The notes under the pieces are model-generated. The model did not search any database. It saw nothing but the letters and a program-made list of their open reading frames with translations, and was not told the origin of the DNA. From Verrucomicrobiota bacterium (lineage in GTDB: Bacteria; Verrucomicrobiota; Verrucomicrobiia; Opitutales; UBA953): 44,244 bases of DNA. Each line of letters begins with the position of its first letter. Position 1 is the first letter of the stretch. This document shows, one piece after another, positions 26,812 to 35,435 of the stretch. A program made the position numbers and the translations under genes. The stretch is taken from assembly GCA_026397965.1 (NCBI GenBank), contig JAPLTU010000061.1, forward strand, positions 1 through 44,244, given 5' to 3'.

Positions 26812-28965
26812 ATGTCCAACTACAAGTACGTCTCTCACCTCTGGAACGATGCCGAAGCCGCGAAGCTCGATCCGGTCGGCCGTCTGGTCTATCGCTCCAA
26901 TAAACTCGGAGCGGACCAGCGCATCACGAACACCGGCGGCGGAAACACCTCCTCCAAAATCGTCGAGAAGGATCCCCTGACCGGCACCGATACCCAGGTC
27001 CTCTGGGTCAAGGGCTCCGGTGGCGACCTCCGCACCAGCAATCGCGAGAACTTCTCCTCTCTTTATCAGGACAAGCTCGTCGGCCTCCAGCAGTCCTACG
27101 CCGCTCGCGCCGACAAGGGGCTGAAGTCCCAGGCCGAAGACGACATGGTCGGCATGTACAATCACGCCACCTTCAACCTGAACCCGCGCGCGTCCTCGAT
27201 CGATACGCCTCTGCACAGCTTCCTCCCTGGTAAGCATGTCGACCACATGCACCCCAACGCCATCATCTCGATCGCCGCTTCCAAGCACTGCGAAGCCCTG
27301 ACTAAGGAGATCTTCGCCGGTAAGATGGCTTACGTGAAGTGGATGCGCCCGGGCTTCGAGCTCGGCCTCGCCATGCAGGACATCTCCCGCCAGCAGCCCG
27401 CCATCAAGGCCATTATGATGGGCCAGCACGGCTTCATCTCGTGGGCCGACGACGACAAGGCCTGCTATGAGCTGACCCTCGCGATGATCGAGCAGGCCGA
27501 CGCCAAGGTCTTCGGCGGCGCGCTCTACCAGACCCTCGAAACCGAGAAGCGCCATGCGGCCTTCGCCGCCATCCTGCCTTGGCTCCGCGGCCAGGTCTCG
27601 AAGGAGAAGCGTTTCATCGGCACCATCCAGGACGACGAGAAAATCCTCCGCTTCGTTAATTCGAAGGACGCTCCACGCCTCGCCGAACTCGGCACCTCCT
27701 GCCCTGACCATTTCCTCCGCACGAAGATCAAGCCGCTCTATGTGAACTGGAACCCCCAGTCCGAAGACGCCGCCGCGCTGAAGACTAAGCTCGCCGCCGC
27801 CCTTGTGCAGTACCGCAAGGATTACGCCGCCTATTACAACGCCTGCAAGCGCCCGAACTCTCCGGCGATGCGCGACCCGAATCCGACCGTCGTCCTCATC
27901 CCCGGATTGGGCATGATCGCCTGGGGCAAGGATAAGTCCGAATCCCGGGTCACCGCTGAGTTCTACAACTGCGCCGTCGAAGTCATGCGTGGCGCCGAAG
28001 CCATCGACCAGTACATCGCCTTGCCCCAGCAGGAAGCCTTCGACATCGAATATTGGCTACTCGAAGAAGCCAAGCTGAAGCGCATGCCGGCCGAAAAGGA
28101 ACTCGCCCGTCAAATCATCATCGTCGTGGGTGCCGGTTCAGGCATCGGTAAGGAAACCGCGCACCGTCTGGTCAAGGAAGGTGCCCATATCGTCTGCGTC
28201 GACAAGAACGTGGAGGCCGCCCAAGCCACGGCCAAGGAAATCACCGACAAGCTCGGCACGGGTATCGGCGTCGCCGGTACCGGCCTCTCCAACTGCGGCC
28301 CCGCCATCGGTCTCTCTGGTGACATTATGGACCGCTCCTCAATTCGCAAGATGCTCGACCAGGTTGCGCTGGCTTACGGTGGCTTCGATTCCATCTGCGT
28401 CACCGCCGGCATCTTTGTGTCGCCTGACACCACCGGACATATCCCCGACGATAAATGGGCGCTGACTTTCGCGCTTAATGTCACCGGAAGCTACCTCGTC
28501 GCCGACGAAGCCTTTAAGACTTGGAAGGAACAAGGTCTCCGCGGCAATCTTGTGCTGACCACGAGCGCCAATGCTGCCGTGGCGAAAAAGGGTTCCGTCG
28601 CCTACGATACCTCTAAGGCTGCTGCCAATCACCTCGTCCGCGAGATGGCCATGGAGCTTTCGCCGCTGATTCGTGTCAATGGCGTCGCTCCCGCGACCGT
28701 CGTTCAAGGTTCTGCCATGTTCCCGCGCGACCGAGTGATCGCATCGCTTGCGAAGTACAATATTCCCTATACCGATGATGAGGCGACCGATTCGCTGACC
28801 ACGAAGCTCTCCCGCTTCTACGCCGATCGGACTCTGACCAAGAATCCCATCACCCCCGCCGACCAGGCCGAAGCCTACTTCCTACTCGTGACAAATCGCC
28901 TCAGCAAGACGACCGGACAGGTCATCACCGTCGACGGCGGCCTCCACGAAGCGTTCCTGCGCTGA
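26812..28965 (+). CDS. rhaD: Bifunctional rhamnulose-1-phosphate aldolase / short-chain dehydrogenase (RhaEW type)
   Basis: The N-terminal class II aldolase domain (about 1-400) has NTGGGNTSSK, the zinc pair in DHMHPNA (His145, His147) and MGQHGF (His206). It splits rhamnulose-1-P into DHAP and L-lactaldehyde. The C-terminal SDR domain (about 430-717) has the NAD-binding VVGAGSGIGKE near 438-448 and catalytic Tyr598 and Lys602 in YDTSK. In B. subtilis RhaEW, the dehydrogenase half oxidises lactaldehyde to lactate. Size and order match that family. Codon use is strongly biased to C-ending codons, consistent with high expression. The frame immediately after its TGA continues, still in phase, into a LutC C-terminus. 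Confidence 0.95.
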   Translation: MSNYKYVSHLWNDAEAAKLDPVGRLVYRSNKLGADQRITNTGGGNTSSKIVEKDPLTGTDTQVLWVKGSGGDLRTSNRENFSSLYQDKLVGLQQSYAARADKGLKSQAEDDMVGMYNHATFNLNPRASSIDTPLHSFLPGKHVDHMHPNAIISIAASKHCEALTKEIFAGKMAYVKWMRPGFELGLAMQDISRQQPAIKAIMMGQHGFISWADDDKACYELTLAMIEQADAKVFGGALYQTLETEKRHAAFAAILPWLRGQVSKEKRFIGTIQDDEKILRFVNSKDAPRLAELGTSCPDHFLRTKIKPLYVNWNPQSEDAAALKTKLAAALVQYRKDYAAYYNACKRPNSPAMRDPNPTVVLIPGLGMIAWGKDKSESRVTAEFYNCAVEVMRGAEAIDQYIALPQQEAFDIEYWLLEEAKLKRMPAEKELARQIIIVVGAGSGIGKETAHRLVKEGAHIVCVDKNVEAAQATAKEITDKLGTGIGVAGTGLSNCGPAIGLSGDIMDRSSIRKMLDQVALAYGGFDSICVTAGIFVSPDTTGHIPDDKWALTFALNVTGSYLVADEAFKTWKEQGLRGNLVLTTSANAAVAKKGSVAYDTSKAAANHLVREMAMELSPLIRVNGVAPATVVQGSAMFPRDRVIASLAKYNIPYTDDEATDSLTTKLSRFYADRTLTKNPITPADQAEAYFLLVTNRLSKTTGQVITVDGGLHEAFLR

Positions 28966-29205
28966 TTCCGTGCGCATCTCACTTCTCTTTCCATCTTCCC
29001 CCACGTCCACGTTGTTGTTGCGGAAGCCTCTCAGATTGTCCCCGACCTTGGCGCCGCCTTGGCCCTGATGAAGTTTCGCCATGGCGAACAGATGCCCAGC
29101 ATGCTGTCCTTTATCACGGGACCCAGCCGCACCGGTGATATCGAACGTATTCTGGTCCTCGGTGCCCATGGACCGAAGGAACTTTATCTCATCCTTATCG
29201 GCTAA
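28966..29205 (+). pseudogene. Remnant of a LutC-type lactate-utilisation protein (C-terminal ~80 residues)
   Basis: Read in phase directly after the rhaD stop, this stretch encodes 79 residues and a TAA. Typical C-terminal LUD/LutC phrases are VVVAEASQIVPDLGAALALM, LSFITGPSRTGDIE and LVLGAHGPKELYLILIG. The N-terminal ~140 residues of LutC and its own start codon are missing; the first ATG is internal (in ALMKF). LutABC oxidises L-lactate, the product expected from the rhaD dehydrogenase half. The simplest reading is that lutA, lutB and most of lutC were deleted, leaving this tail. Readthrough of the rhaD TGA would give a fusion, but nothing visible supports that. Confidence 0.8.
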
Positions 29206-29210
29206 TTAAA

Positions 29211-32200
29211 ATGCGTTCGGCTTCATTTGTTACGATCTTCGTCGCTACGATTGCCGGCATCGGCGCAGAGATAAAACCAGTCCGGTGGTCCGGTGATCTC
29301 AATGTACCTGACCCCGTAGCCCTCACGGTCGACGAGGTAGGCAACGTCTATGTCTCATCGACCACTCGACGTAAAGCCGCGGACCTCGATATTCGCGAAC
29401 ATGCACTGTGGATTCCTGACGACGTCGCTCTGACTTCTCCTGAAGAGAAACTCGCGTTCTATCAGCGCGAACTGGCTCCTGGAAAACTGAAGACGCCGCG
29501 CGGTGGACTCAAAGATCATAACAAGGACGGCTCGATTGATTGGAAGGACCTGACATTCCCAAAGGAATCGATTTATAAGCTGACCGACACGGACCAGGAT
29601 GGAATCGCGGATAAGATCACGGTCTTCGCAGAGGGCTTCAACTCGCCTGTTTCGGGCATCGCCGCCGGCGTGATGTATTTTGATGGTTGGGTCTACGTCA
29701 CCGCCATCCCAGACGTCTTGCGACTGAAGGATACCGATGGCGACGGTGTCGCCGACATCAAAGAACTCGTCGCCACGGGCTTCGGCGGCCATATCGCCTA
29801 CGCCGGGCATGATATGCATGGACTTCGCCTCGGCCCGGACGGTCGCATCTATTGGAGTATCGGCGACAAGGGTCTGAACGTCACCAGTAAGGAAGGTAAG
29901 AAGTTCTATTACCCCCATCGCGGTGCCGTGCTGCGTTGCGAACCCGACGGAGCGAACTTTGAGGTCTTCGCCCACGGTGTACGTAACATCCAAGAAATTG
30001 CGTTCGATGATTTCGGTAACGTTATCGGCGTAGACAATGATTCTGATCAACCGAAGGAGCGGGAGCGCCTCGTCTACCTGCTGGAAGGTTCCGACTCAGG
30101 CTGGCGATGTCAGAACCAGTACATGAAACTTCAGAGCCGCTGGATGTCGGAAAGCATGTGGATGCCGAAGGGAGCGATGGATCAGCCGCTCTATATCACG
30201 CCGCCGATCACTAATTATTCCGACGGGCCAGCGGGCTTCCTCCACGAACCTGGTCACGCCCTCGATGGAGATCTACGAGGTCACTTCTTCCTCGATCAAT
30301 TTCCCAAAGGAAAGATGGACGCCTTTACCTTGGAGGCCGACCTTGATTCCTTCCGACAAACTAATCTCCGGACCCTAAGCAGCGGCATCATGGGTATCGG
30401 CATGGCCTGGGGCGCAGATGGCAAAGCTTATTTCGCTGATTGGATAGGTGGCTACCCGCTTGACGGTAAAGGGGCTGTCTGGCGATTCGATGTGGCTCCG
30501 AATATCGACAAATCTTCAGAGGAAATACTCTCCAAGCCCTTTTCAGTCTCCATCCCCAAGGACGAACTGCTGGGTCTGCTAGGCCATCGCGATCAACGGG
30601 TCCGTGTAAACGCCTCGATCCGACTGGACCGCCTCGGCGCCTGGGATGACATGCTCGCCTTGGCGAAGAAACCCGATGCCCCCCGCTTTGCCCGTATCCA
30701 CGCCATCTGGGGCTATGGCATGGGCCTTCGACATGGAAAGATTGCCGATGTGACCTCGTCGTTGGCCTTACTCGACGCCGCCGATAGCGAGATCCGCGTA
30801 CAAGCGCTGAAGATATTGAGCGAAGCCAAGCCGTCGTCGGGGCTCGCCCGCAAGGTCGCTGCTCAGCTCAACCACGCCGACCTTCGTGTCCGCACCCAAG
30901 CCGGCATCACGCTCGGCAAGACGTGCACCCACGCGAACTTTTCCTCTTTCCTGCACGACGCCGAGGCCGACCTCCGCCTGCCTTGGCTGCGTCATGGCCT
31001 CGTCAGCGGACTCGCCGGCACGCAGTCCTCCGACGATCTGCTCGTATTTGCCCAGACGAAGACAGGCGCCGAGGCCGTGTTCGCGACACTGGCCCTCGCC
31101 CGGCAAAAATCCTCTTTGCTCGGAAAACTGCTCCATCACTCCAACCCTGATGTCGTCAATGAAGCCGCTCGTGCGATTCATGACGACGAAGGTATACCGA
31201 GCTCCAGTAAGGCGCTTGCCGAAATCTTTGGTGCTTCAGGCCTACCGTTTCAGGCGGCTCGTCGCGCGCTTAATGCCAACTTGCGCCAGGGTGATACGGA
31301 CGCATTGAGCCGCTTGCTTAAGTGGACCTTGGCGCAACCCGCTGGCTCGCCCCTGCACATGGAAGCCTTGCAGGCGCTCATTGTGTTCGATCAGCCACCC
31401 ATACTTGATCGGGTCGACGGTACGGCCAAAAAGTACGAGTCCCGTAATAAAATTGAAATCGGCCAGCTCTTACGGACCCACCAAGACGAACTTCTTGGCC
31501 TTCAGCAATCCGATGAACGCGCCGCTGTGCTCGAATTGATGGTCAAATATGAATTAGACCTCCCCTTCCCTGTCCTGCTCGCCCTCGCCGAAGACCTTAA
31601 AGCCGCCCCAGACGTCCGGCTTCAGGGTCTGCGATTGCTGAGCCAAAAAAATGAACAGCCCGATGCCATTATCCGGACCCTTTGTAACGCCGCCGGAGAA
31701 GGCAATCCCTCTGAAGTTCGCATCGAAGCCGTCAAGCAACTGTTTGTCCGCAATGCCTCTTCTGCCATGGCCATGGCTCGCTTAATCATTAATTCGAAAT
31801 CCGCCAAGATTCCCGAAAAACAAGCCATGGTGATGTTGCTTCGGGGGAGAAATGATCCCGAATCTTCCAAACTTATCCAAGAACTTGTCACCCGGCTTGT
31901 CGCCCGAAAATTAGATTCTGGATTGAAGCTCGACGTGTATGGGCTCGCCCGTCAATCGGTCTCGTCGGAAGTCCTCATGTTGCTCCAAAAATATATCGAA
32001 GCCGGGCCAAAGGGTGGCCTGAAGATGGCATCACCCGAGATTCCTTATGAGTTGCTGACCGATGGGGGCGATGCGAGCCGCGGAAAAGCCCTGATCAATG
32101 GACACCTCGGGGCCAACTGCATCGCTTGTCATCGTGTCGAATCAGATGAGGGCAGTGAGGTCGGGCCTAGCCTCCGCCAGGTAGGCCTGCAACGAACCAA

Positions 32201-32522
32201 GGATGAAATCGCTGAATCATTGGTCGAACCTTCGGCCAAAATCGTCCAAGGTTTTGGTATCGGGACCATCGTGCTAAAAGATGGGACTACTCTTGCAGGT
32301 AGCGTGCTGACGGAAAATTCCAAGACCCTTGATTTCAAGCTAACGGACGGAAAGACGCAAAAAATCTCGCTCCCCTTGATTGCTTCGCGCACCCCGCCCA
32401 TTTCCATGATGCCCCCTATGCTCGGGATTCTTACGCCAGAAGAAATTCGCGATGCCGTGGCCTACCTTTCGGGATTGAAGCCTAAAACGCCTAAAACCAA
32501 GTCGGATAAAGTCAAAAAATAG
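29211..32522 (+). CDS. PVC-type heme-binding membrane-bound dehydrogenase-like protein (beta-propeller, HEAT-like repeats, cytochrome c domain)
   Basis: A 1103-residue exported protein (signal peptide at about 1-19). Residues ~20-420 form a sugar-dehydrogenase-like beta-propeller (HDMHGLRLGPDGRIYWSIGDKG, FAHGVRNIQEIAFD) typical of the Pirellula/Verrucomicrobium N-terminal family. Three acidic DxDxDG-like loops (DHNKDGSIDW, DTDQDGIAD, DTDGDGVAD) look like calcium sites. Residues ~440-900 are helical HEAT-like repeats. The C-terminal domain (about 950-1090) carries heme motif CIACH (Cys970, Cys973, His974) and a Met-rich SMMPPMLGILTPEE for the distal ligand. It probably oxidises an extracytoplasmic sugar or alcohol and passes electrons on. 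It starts 5 bases after the LutC remnant, so it is likely in the same transcript. Confidence 0.92.
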   Translation: MRSASFVTIFVATIAGIGAEIKPVRWSGDLNVPDPVALTVDEVGNVYVSSTTRRKAADLDIREHALWIPDDVALTSPEEKLAFYQRELAPGKLKTPRGGLKDHNKDGSIDWKDLTFPKESIYKLTDTDQDGIADKITVFAEGFNSPVSGIAAGVMYFDGWVYVTAIPDVLRLKDTDGDGVADIKELVATGFGGHIAYAGHDMHGLRLGPDGRIYWSIGDKGLNVTSKEGKKFYYPHRGAVLRCEPDGANFEVFAHGVRNIQEIAFDDFGNVIGVDNDSDQPKERERLVYLLEGSDSGWRCQNQYMKLQSRWMSESMWMPKGAMDQPLYITPPITNYSDGPAGFLHEPGHALDGDLRGHFFLDQFPKGKMDAFTLEADLDSFRQTNLRTLSSGIMGIGMAWGADGKAYFADWIGGYPLDGKGAVWRFDVAPNIDKSSEEILSKPFSVSIPKDELLGLLGHRDQRVRVNASIRLDRLGAWDDMLALAKKPDAPRFARIHAIWGYGMGLRHGKIADVTSSLALLDAADSEIRVQALKILSEAKPSSGLARKVAAQLNHADLRVRTQAGITLGKTCTHANFSSFLHDAEADLRLPWLRHGLVSGLAGTQSSDDLLVFAQTKTGAEAVFATLALARQKSSLLGKLLHHSNPDVVNEAARAIHDDEGIPSSSKALAEIFGASGLPFQAARRALNANLRQGDTDALSRLLKWTLAQPAGSPLHMEALQALIVFDQPPILDRVDGTAKKYESRNKIEIGQLLRTHQDELLGLQQSDERAAVLELMVKYELDLPFPVLLALAEDLKAAPDVRLQGLRLLSQKNEQPDAIIRTLCNAAGEGNPSEVRIEAVKQLFVRNASSAMAMARLIINSKSAKIPEKQAMVMLLRGRNDPESSKLIQELVTRLVARKLDSGLKLDVYGLARQSVSSEVLMLLQKYIEAGPKGGLKMASPEIPYELLTDGGDASRGKALINGHLGANCIACHRVESDEGSEVGPSLRQVGLQRTKDEIAESLVEPSAKIVQGFGIGTIVLKDGTTLAGSVLTENSKTLDFKLTDGKTQKISLPLIASRTPPISMMPPMLGILTPEEIRDAVAYLSGLKPKTPKTKSDKVKK

Positions 32523-32567
32523 CCAATGTGGGGTTGAGTCTGACAGCCATTGGCTTGGAATGCATGC

Positions 32568-34787
32568 ATGCTGCTTCGTTTCCTGTTGCTCTCCCCGCTT
32601 CTGGTCTTCGGTCAGACAACTTTGGTCAGCGATTGGTCAAAACAAATGGATACCTGGGGAAGGCTGGCCCCCATCGTTCGACTCCAGAACGTTAAATGGT
32701 CAGCGAGCGGCCAAAAAATGGTCTATGCCGTTGCAGATGCAGAAGGCCGCATGACATGGAAGTATGTCGATTGCGGTAAAGGCCAAGTGCGTCTGGCGTA
32801 TGATCAGGTCAAATTAATTGACCAACTTTCACTCGCATTGAACCAAAGGGTCTCTCCTCGAAACCTACCATTCAGGTATATCGAGCCGTTGGATGATGGT
32901 CGCATCATTCTTGTTGGGGAAAAACAGTCTTGGACCGTTGAGGCGGATGGTCGGGTTACTCCCAGCAAAGTCCTGGCCACGGCATCCGCCCGAGCTAATG
33001 CGAATTCCAATCGCAGCCGTTCTTCTCTTGCGGATAATTATGCTAACTCCGGTAAGCTTTCCGAGCTTTCCCCGGATGAAAAATGGAAAGTTTCTTTCTG
33101 GGAGGGTAATGTCCTTTTAACCGAGGTGGCCCATCCGAGTAATGTCCTCGTGATGACCTCCGATGGTCAGGCTACCCATCGCTATGTCGGGCCGGTTTCA
33201 TGGTCGCCTGACAGTACCCACTTCGCTCTTTGGCGCGAACAGGTGGCTTCCCCGCGAATGTATAACGTGGTCAATTCGCTCACCAAAAGCGCGAAGAATG
33301 TTCCCTACGCTCGCCCGGGCGATGATATTTCGGAGCGTACGCCGCTGGTCTTTTCCGTCTTAAAGACGGAAGCTTCAGCGCGAGCTTCCCTGGAAGTCTT
33401 GCCGCGATCGTACGAAAATAGCCGACTGGATTGGACGGCTGATTCGACCCGTCTTCGTTCGCAGTATACCGAACGCGGCTTCACCGGACATGGTGTCATC
33501 GAATATGATGTGACGACGAAGCAATGGCGAACGTTGCTCAACGAGCATGATCCCAAGTTTATTTTTACCTCGGGCAGTCGTTTTCGTTACGACCTCGACG
33601 AAAATAGCACGTTATGGGCATCCGAACGCAGCGGCTTCCTTCATCTTTATCACGTCGACCTCCGGTCGGGAGCGACCCTCAAGGCCGTCACTGCGGGAAA
33701 TTGGGTCATGAAACAGGTCAAGTATGTCGATACCAAGGTCCAGGAAGTTGGTTTTATCGCCTTAGGTCGTCAGCCCAACGAAAACCCTTACCAACAGCAT
33801 TTTTGTAAGGCGCCGTTTAACGGGAGTAAGGTCATCGACCTGACGCCGGGTGACGCGGATCATTCCGTTGAATTCGAACCTAACCGTCGCTACCTGATCG
33901 ATACGGCCTCGCGGGTGAATCAGCCGCCTGTTATTACCTTAAGAAGCGGAGAAAATGGCCGCGCCATCGTCCAACTTGAGGCTGCTACGGTGGCACCCTT
34001 GGCGAAGACCAGTTGGCAACCCTTGATCCCTTTCCGCACTAAAGACCGCGAAGGAAAATATGATATCTGGGGCGTCATCCTTCGCCCCTACCCTTTTGAT
34101 TCGCAAAAGAAATACCCGGTTTTGGAGCGTATCTATGCGGGTCCCCACGGCTCCTTCGCGCCCTACAACTTCAATCTAAATAACCGAAGTTTCTATGAGG
34201 CTTCCCTGAGCGGATTCTATGTCGTGCAGATGGACGGACGCGGTACCTATAATCGCGGGAAGGAGTTTCAGCAGCAAATTTGGCGCAACTTGAAAGATGG
34301 TGGATTTCCCGATCGTATCAAATGGATCAAAGCGGCGGCTCAGGTCGAAAAAAATATGGATGTCTCTCGAGTCGGTATTTTTGGCGGCTCCGCCGGTGGA
34401 CAGAATACCGCCCACGCAATGCTCTTCTATGGTGATTTCTATAAGGCCGGGGCGGCCGATTGTGGCTGTTATGACAATCGCATCGATAAGCTTTGGTGGA
34501 ACGAACAATGGTTGGGCTACCCGCTTGGTCCGTGGTATTCGGAGAATTCCTGCGCGACCTACGCGTCTCGCCTAACCGGCAAGCTTTTCCTGACCGTCGG
34601 GGAATCGGACACTAATGTGGATGTCAAATGTACATATGATTTCCGTGATGCTTTATTGGCCGCTGGAAAGAAAGAGCTTTTCCAGCTGCAGGTTGTACCT
34701 GGGGCTAATCACGGGGCCGGCGAAACGGATTCCATGCGTGAGAAGCGGATGCAGTTTTTCGTAGATACCTTAGGCTTACCACGTTAA
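32568..34787 (+). CDS. Exported S9-family (DPP IV-like) serine peptidase
   Basis: Cleaves short peptides, typically releasing dipeptides from the N-terminus, outside the cytoplasm. The start MLLRFLLLSPLLVFG is preferred because it gives a clean signal peptide; a TTG 18 bases upstream is the alternative. The N-terminal half is a DPPIV-type beta-propeller. The C-terminal alpha/beta-hydrolase has its nucleophile in FGGSAGG (Ser608 of 739), the acid in GESDTNV (Asp681) and the His in GANHGAG (His715). YAGPHGSFAPYNF and QMDGRGTYNRGKEF are typical of the family. It follows the heme protein after 45 bases and precedes the next gene by 3. Confidence 0.92.
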   Translation: MLLRFLLLSPLLVFGQTTLVSDWSKQMDTWGRLAPIVRLQNVKWSASGQKMVYAVADAEGRMTWKYVDCGKGQVRLAYDQVKLIDQLSLALNQRVSPRNLPFRYIEPLDDGRIILVGEKQSWTVEADGRVTPSKVLATASARANANSNRSRSSLADNYANSGKLSELSPDEKWKVSFWEGNVLLTEVAHPSNVLVMTSDGQATHRYVGPVSWSPDSTHFALWREQVASPRMYNVVNSLTKSAKNVPYARPGDDISERTPLVFSVLKTEASARASLEVLPRSYENSRLDWTADSTRLRSQYTERGFTGHGVIEYDVTTKQWRTLLNEHDPKFIFTSGSRFRYDLDENSTLWASERSGFLHLYHVDLRSGATLKAVTAGNWVMKQVKYVDTKVQEVGFIALGRQPNENPYQQHFCKAPFNGSKVIDLTPGDADHSVEFEPNRRYLIDTASRVNQPPVITLRSGENGRAIVQLEAATVAPLAKTSWQPLIPFRTKDREGKYDIWGVILRPYPFDSQKKYPVLERIYAGPHGSFAPYNFNLNNRSFYEASLSGFYVVQMDGRGTYNRGKEFQQQIWRNLKDGGFPDRIKWIKAAAQVEKNMDVSRVGIFGGSAGGQNTAHAMLFYGDFYKAGAADCGCYDNRIDKLWWNEQWLGYPLGPWYSENSCATYASRLTGKLFLTVGESDTNVDVKCTYDFRDALLAAGKKELFQLQVVPGANHGAGETDSMREKRMQFFVDTLGLPR

Positions 34788-34790
34788 TTT

Positions 34791-35324
34791 ATGGCCCCAC
34801 TCTCACCCGGCTTAATCGAACTCCGAATCGGCCACGTCAGACAACTTTTCAATACTCTGGACACTTCGCCGTTCCATGAGCGCGACCTCGACCATGATGC
34901 AGAAGAATTTATCGTAGGCTGGGCACGCGAGCACGCTGATGGCGACCAACTTCGCATCAAAGTCACGTTACGACAGAAGTTCGATCCCTCCGTCACGGGG
35001 CTTATCCAGGAGTCAATTCGGCACTATTTTAGTTACCGGGCGAAAGTCACCCGCAGCGACTTGCTTGAGCTGTTCCGGGAGGGTCGGACGGCCTTGGCCA
35101 TTGGGGTCGTTTTCTTAGCCTTGACCTTAGCCTTACGCAGCCTGGTCCCAAACGAGACTGGAGCGTTCAATACTTGGATTCGGGAAGGATTGACGATTTG
35201 CGGCTGGGTCGGCCTCTGGAAGCCCATCGATATCCTTCTCTACCGCTGGTGGCCTCTCCATCGTCTGCGAGGGCTTCAAAAGCGCCTTGCCAGCTGCCCG
35301 GTCGAGGTGATTTTCGAGTCTTAG
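34791..35324 (+). CDS. Conserved small membrane protein of unknown function
   Basis: A 177-residue protein with a soluble N-terminal part containing LNTLDTSPFHERDLDHDAEE. That phrase also occurs in uncharacterised proteins scattered across bacteria. Two membrane segments lie at about 103-122 (LAIGVVFLALTLALR) and 133-155. The C-terminus is short and basic. It starts 3 bases after the peptidase stop and is probably translated from the same message. No catalytic motif is visible, so no function is proposed. Confidence 0.8.
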   Translation: MAPLSPGLIELRIGHVRQLFNTLDTSPFHERDLDHDAEEFIVGWAREHADGDQLRIKVTLRQKFDPSVTGLIQESIRHYFSYRAKVTRSDLLELFREGRTALAIGVVFLALTLALRSLVPNETGAFNTWIREGLTICGWVGLWKPIDILLYRWWPLHRLRGLQKRLASCPVEVIFES

Positions 35325-35328
35325 TCTT

Positions 35329-35354
35329 CCGTTGGCCTTCTCGGGGCCAAACGG
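35329..35354 (+). terminator. Hairpin after the membrane-protein gene, weak terminator candidate
   Basis: CCGTTGGCC (35329-35337) pairs with GGCCAAACGG (35345-35354) with one bulged base. No T-tract follows directly (TGAGAAATTTG), so intrinsic termination would be weak. It lies in the gap before the gene at 35436, where a new promoter may start; TTGACA is at 35395-35400. Confidence 0.4.
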
Positions 35355-35435
35355 TGAGAAATTTGCTTTGTTACGACTTTTTTACGATGATGCGTTGACA
35401 GTGTCAGGGAGTCCCGCAATCCCAGACCTTACGCA

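Noticed and set aside
25747-27711. Two long minus-strand open frames (331 and 310 codons) under rhaB and rhaD
   Set aside because: They are mirror frames of strongly codon-biased real genes. Their predicted residues are repetitive G, D, L and V mixes without domains.
22095-28965. Bacterial microcompartment locus for fucose/rhamnose
   Set aside because: Verrucomicrobia and Planctomycetes can have such loci with a DeoR regulator and aldolase, but no shell-protein genes occur in this window.
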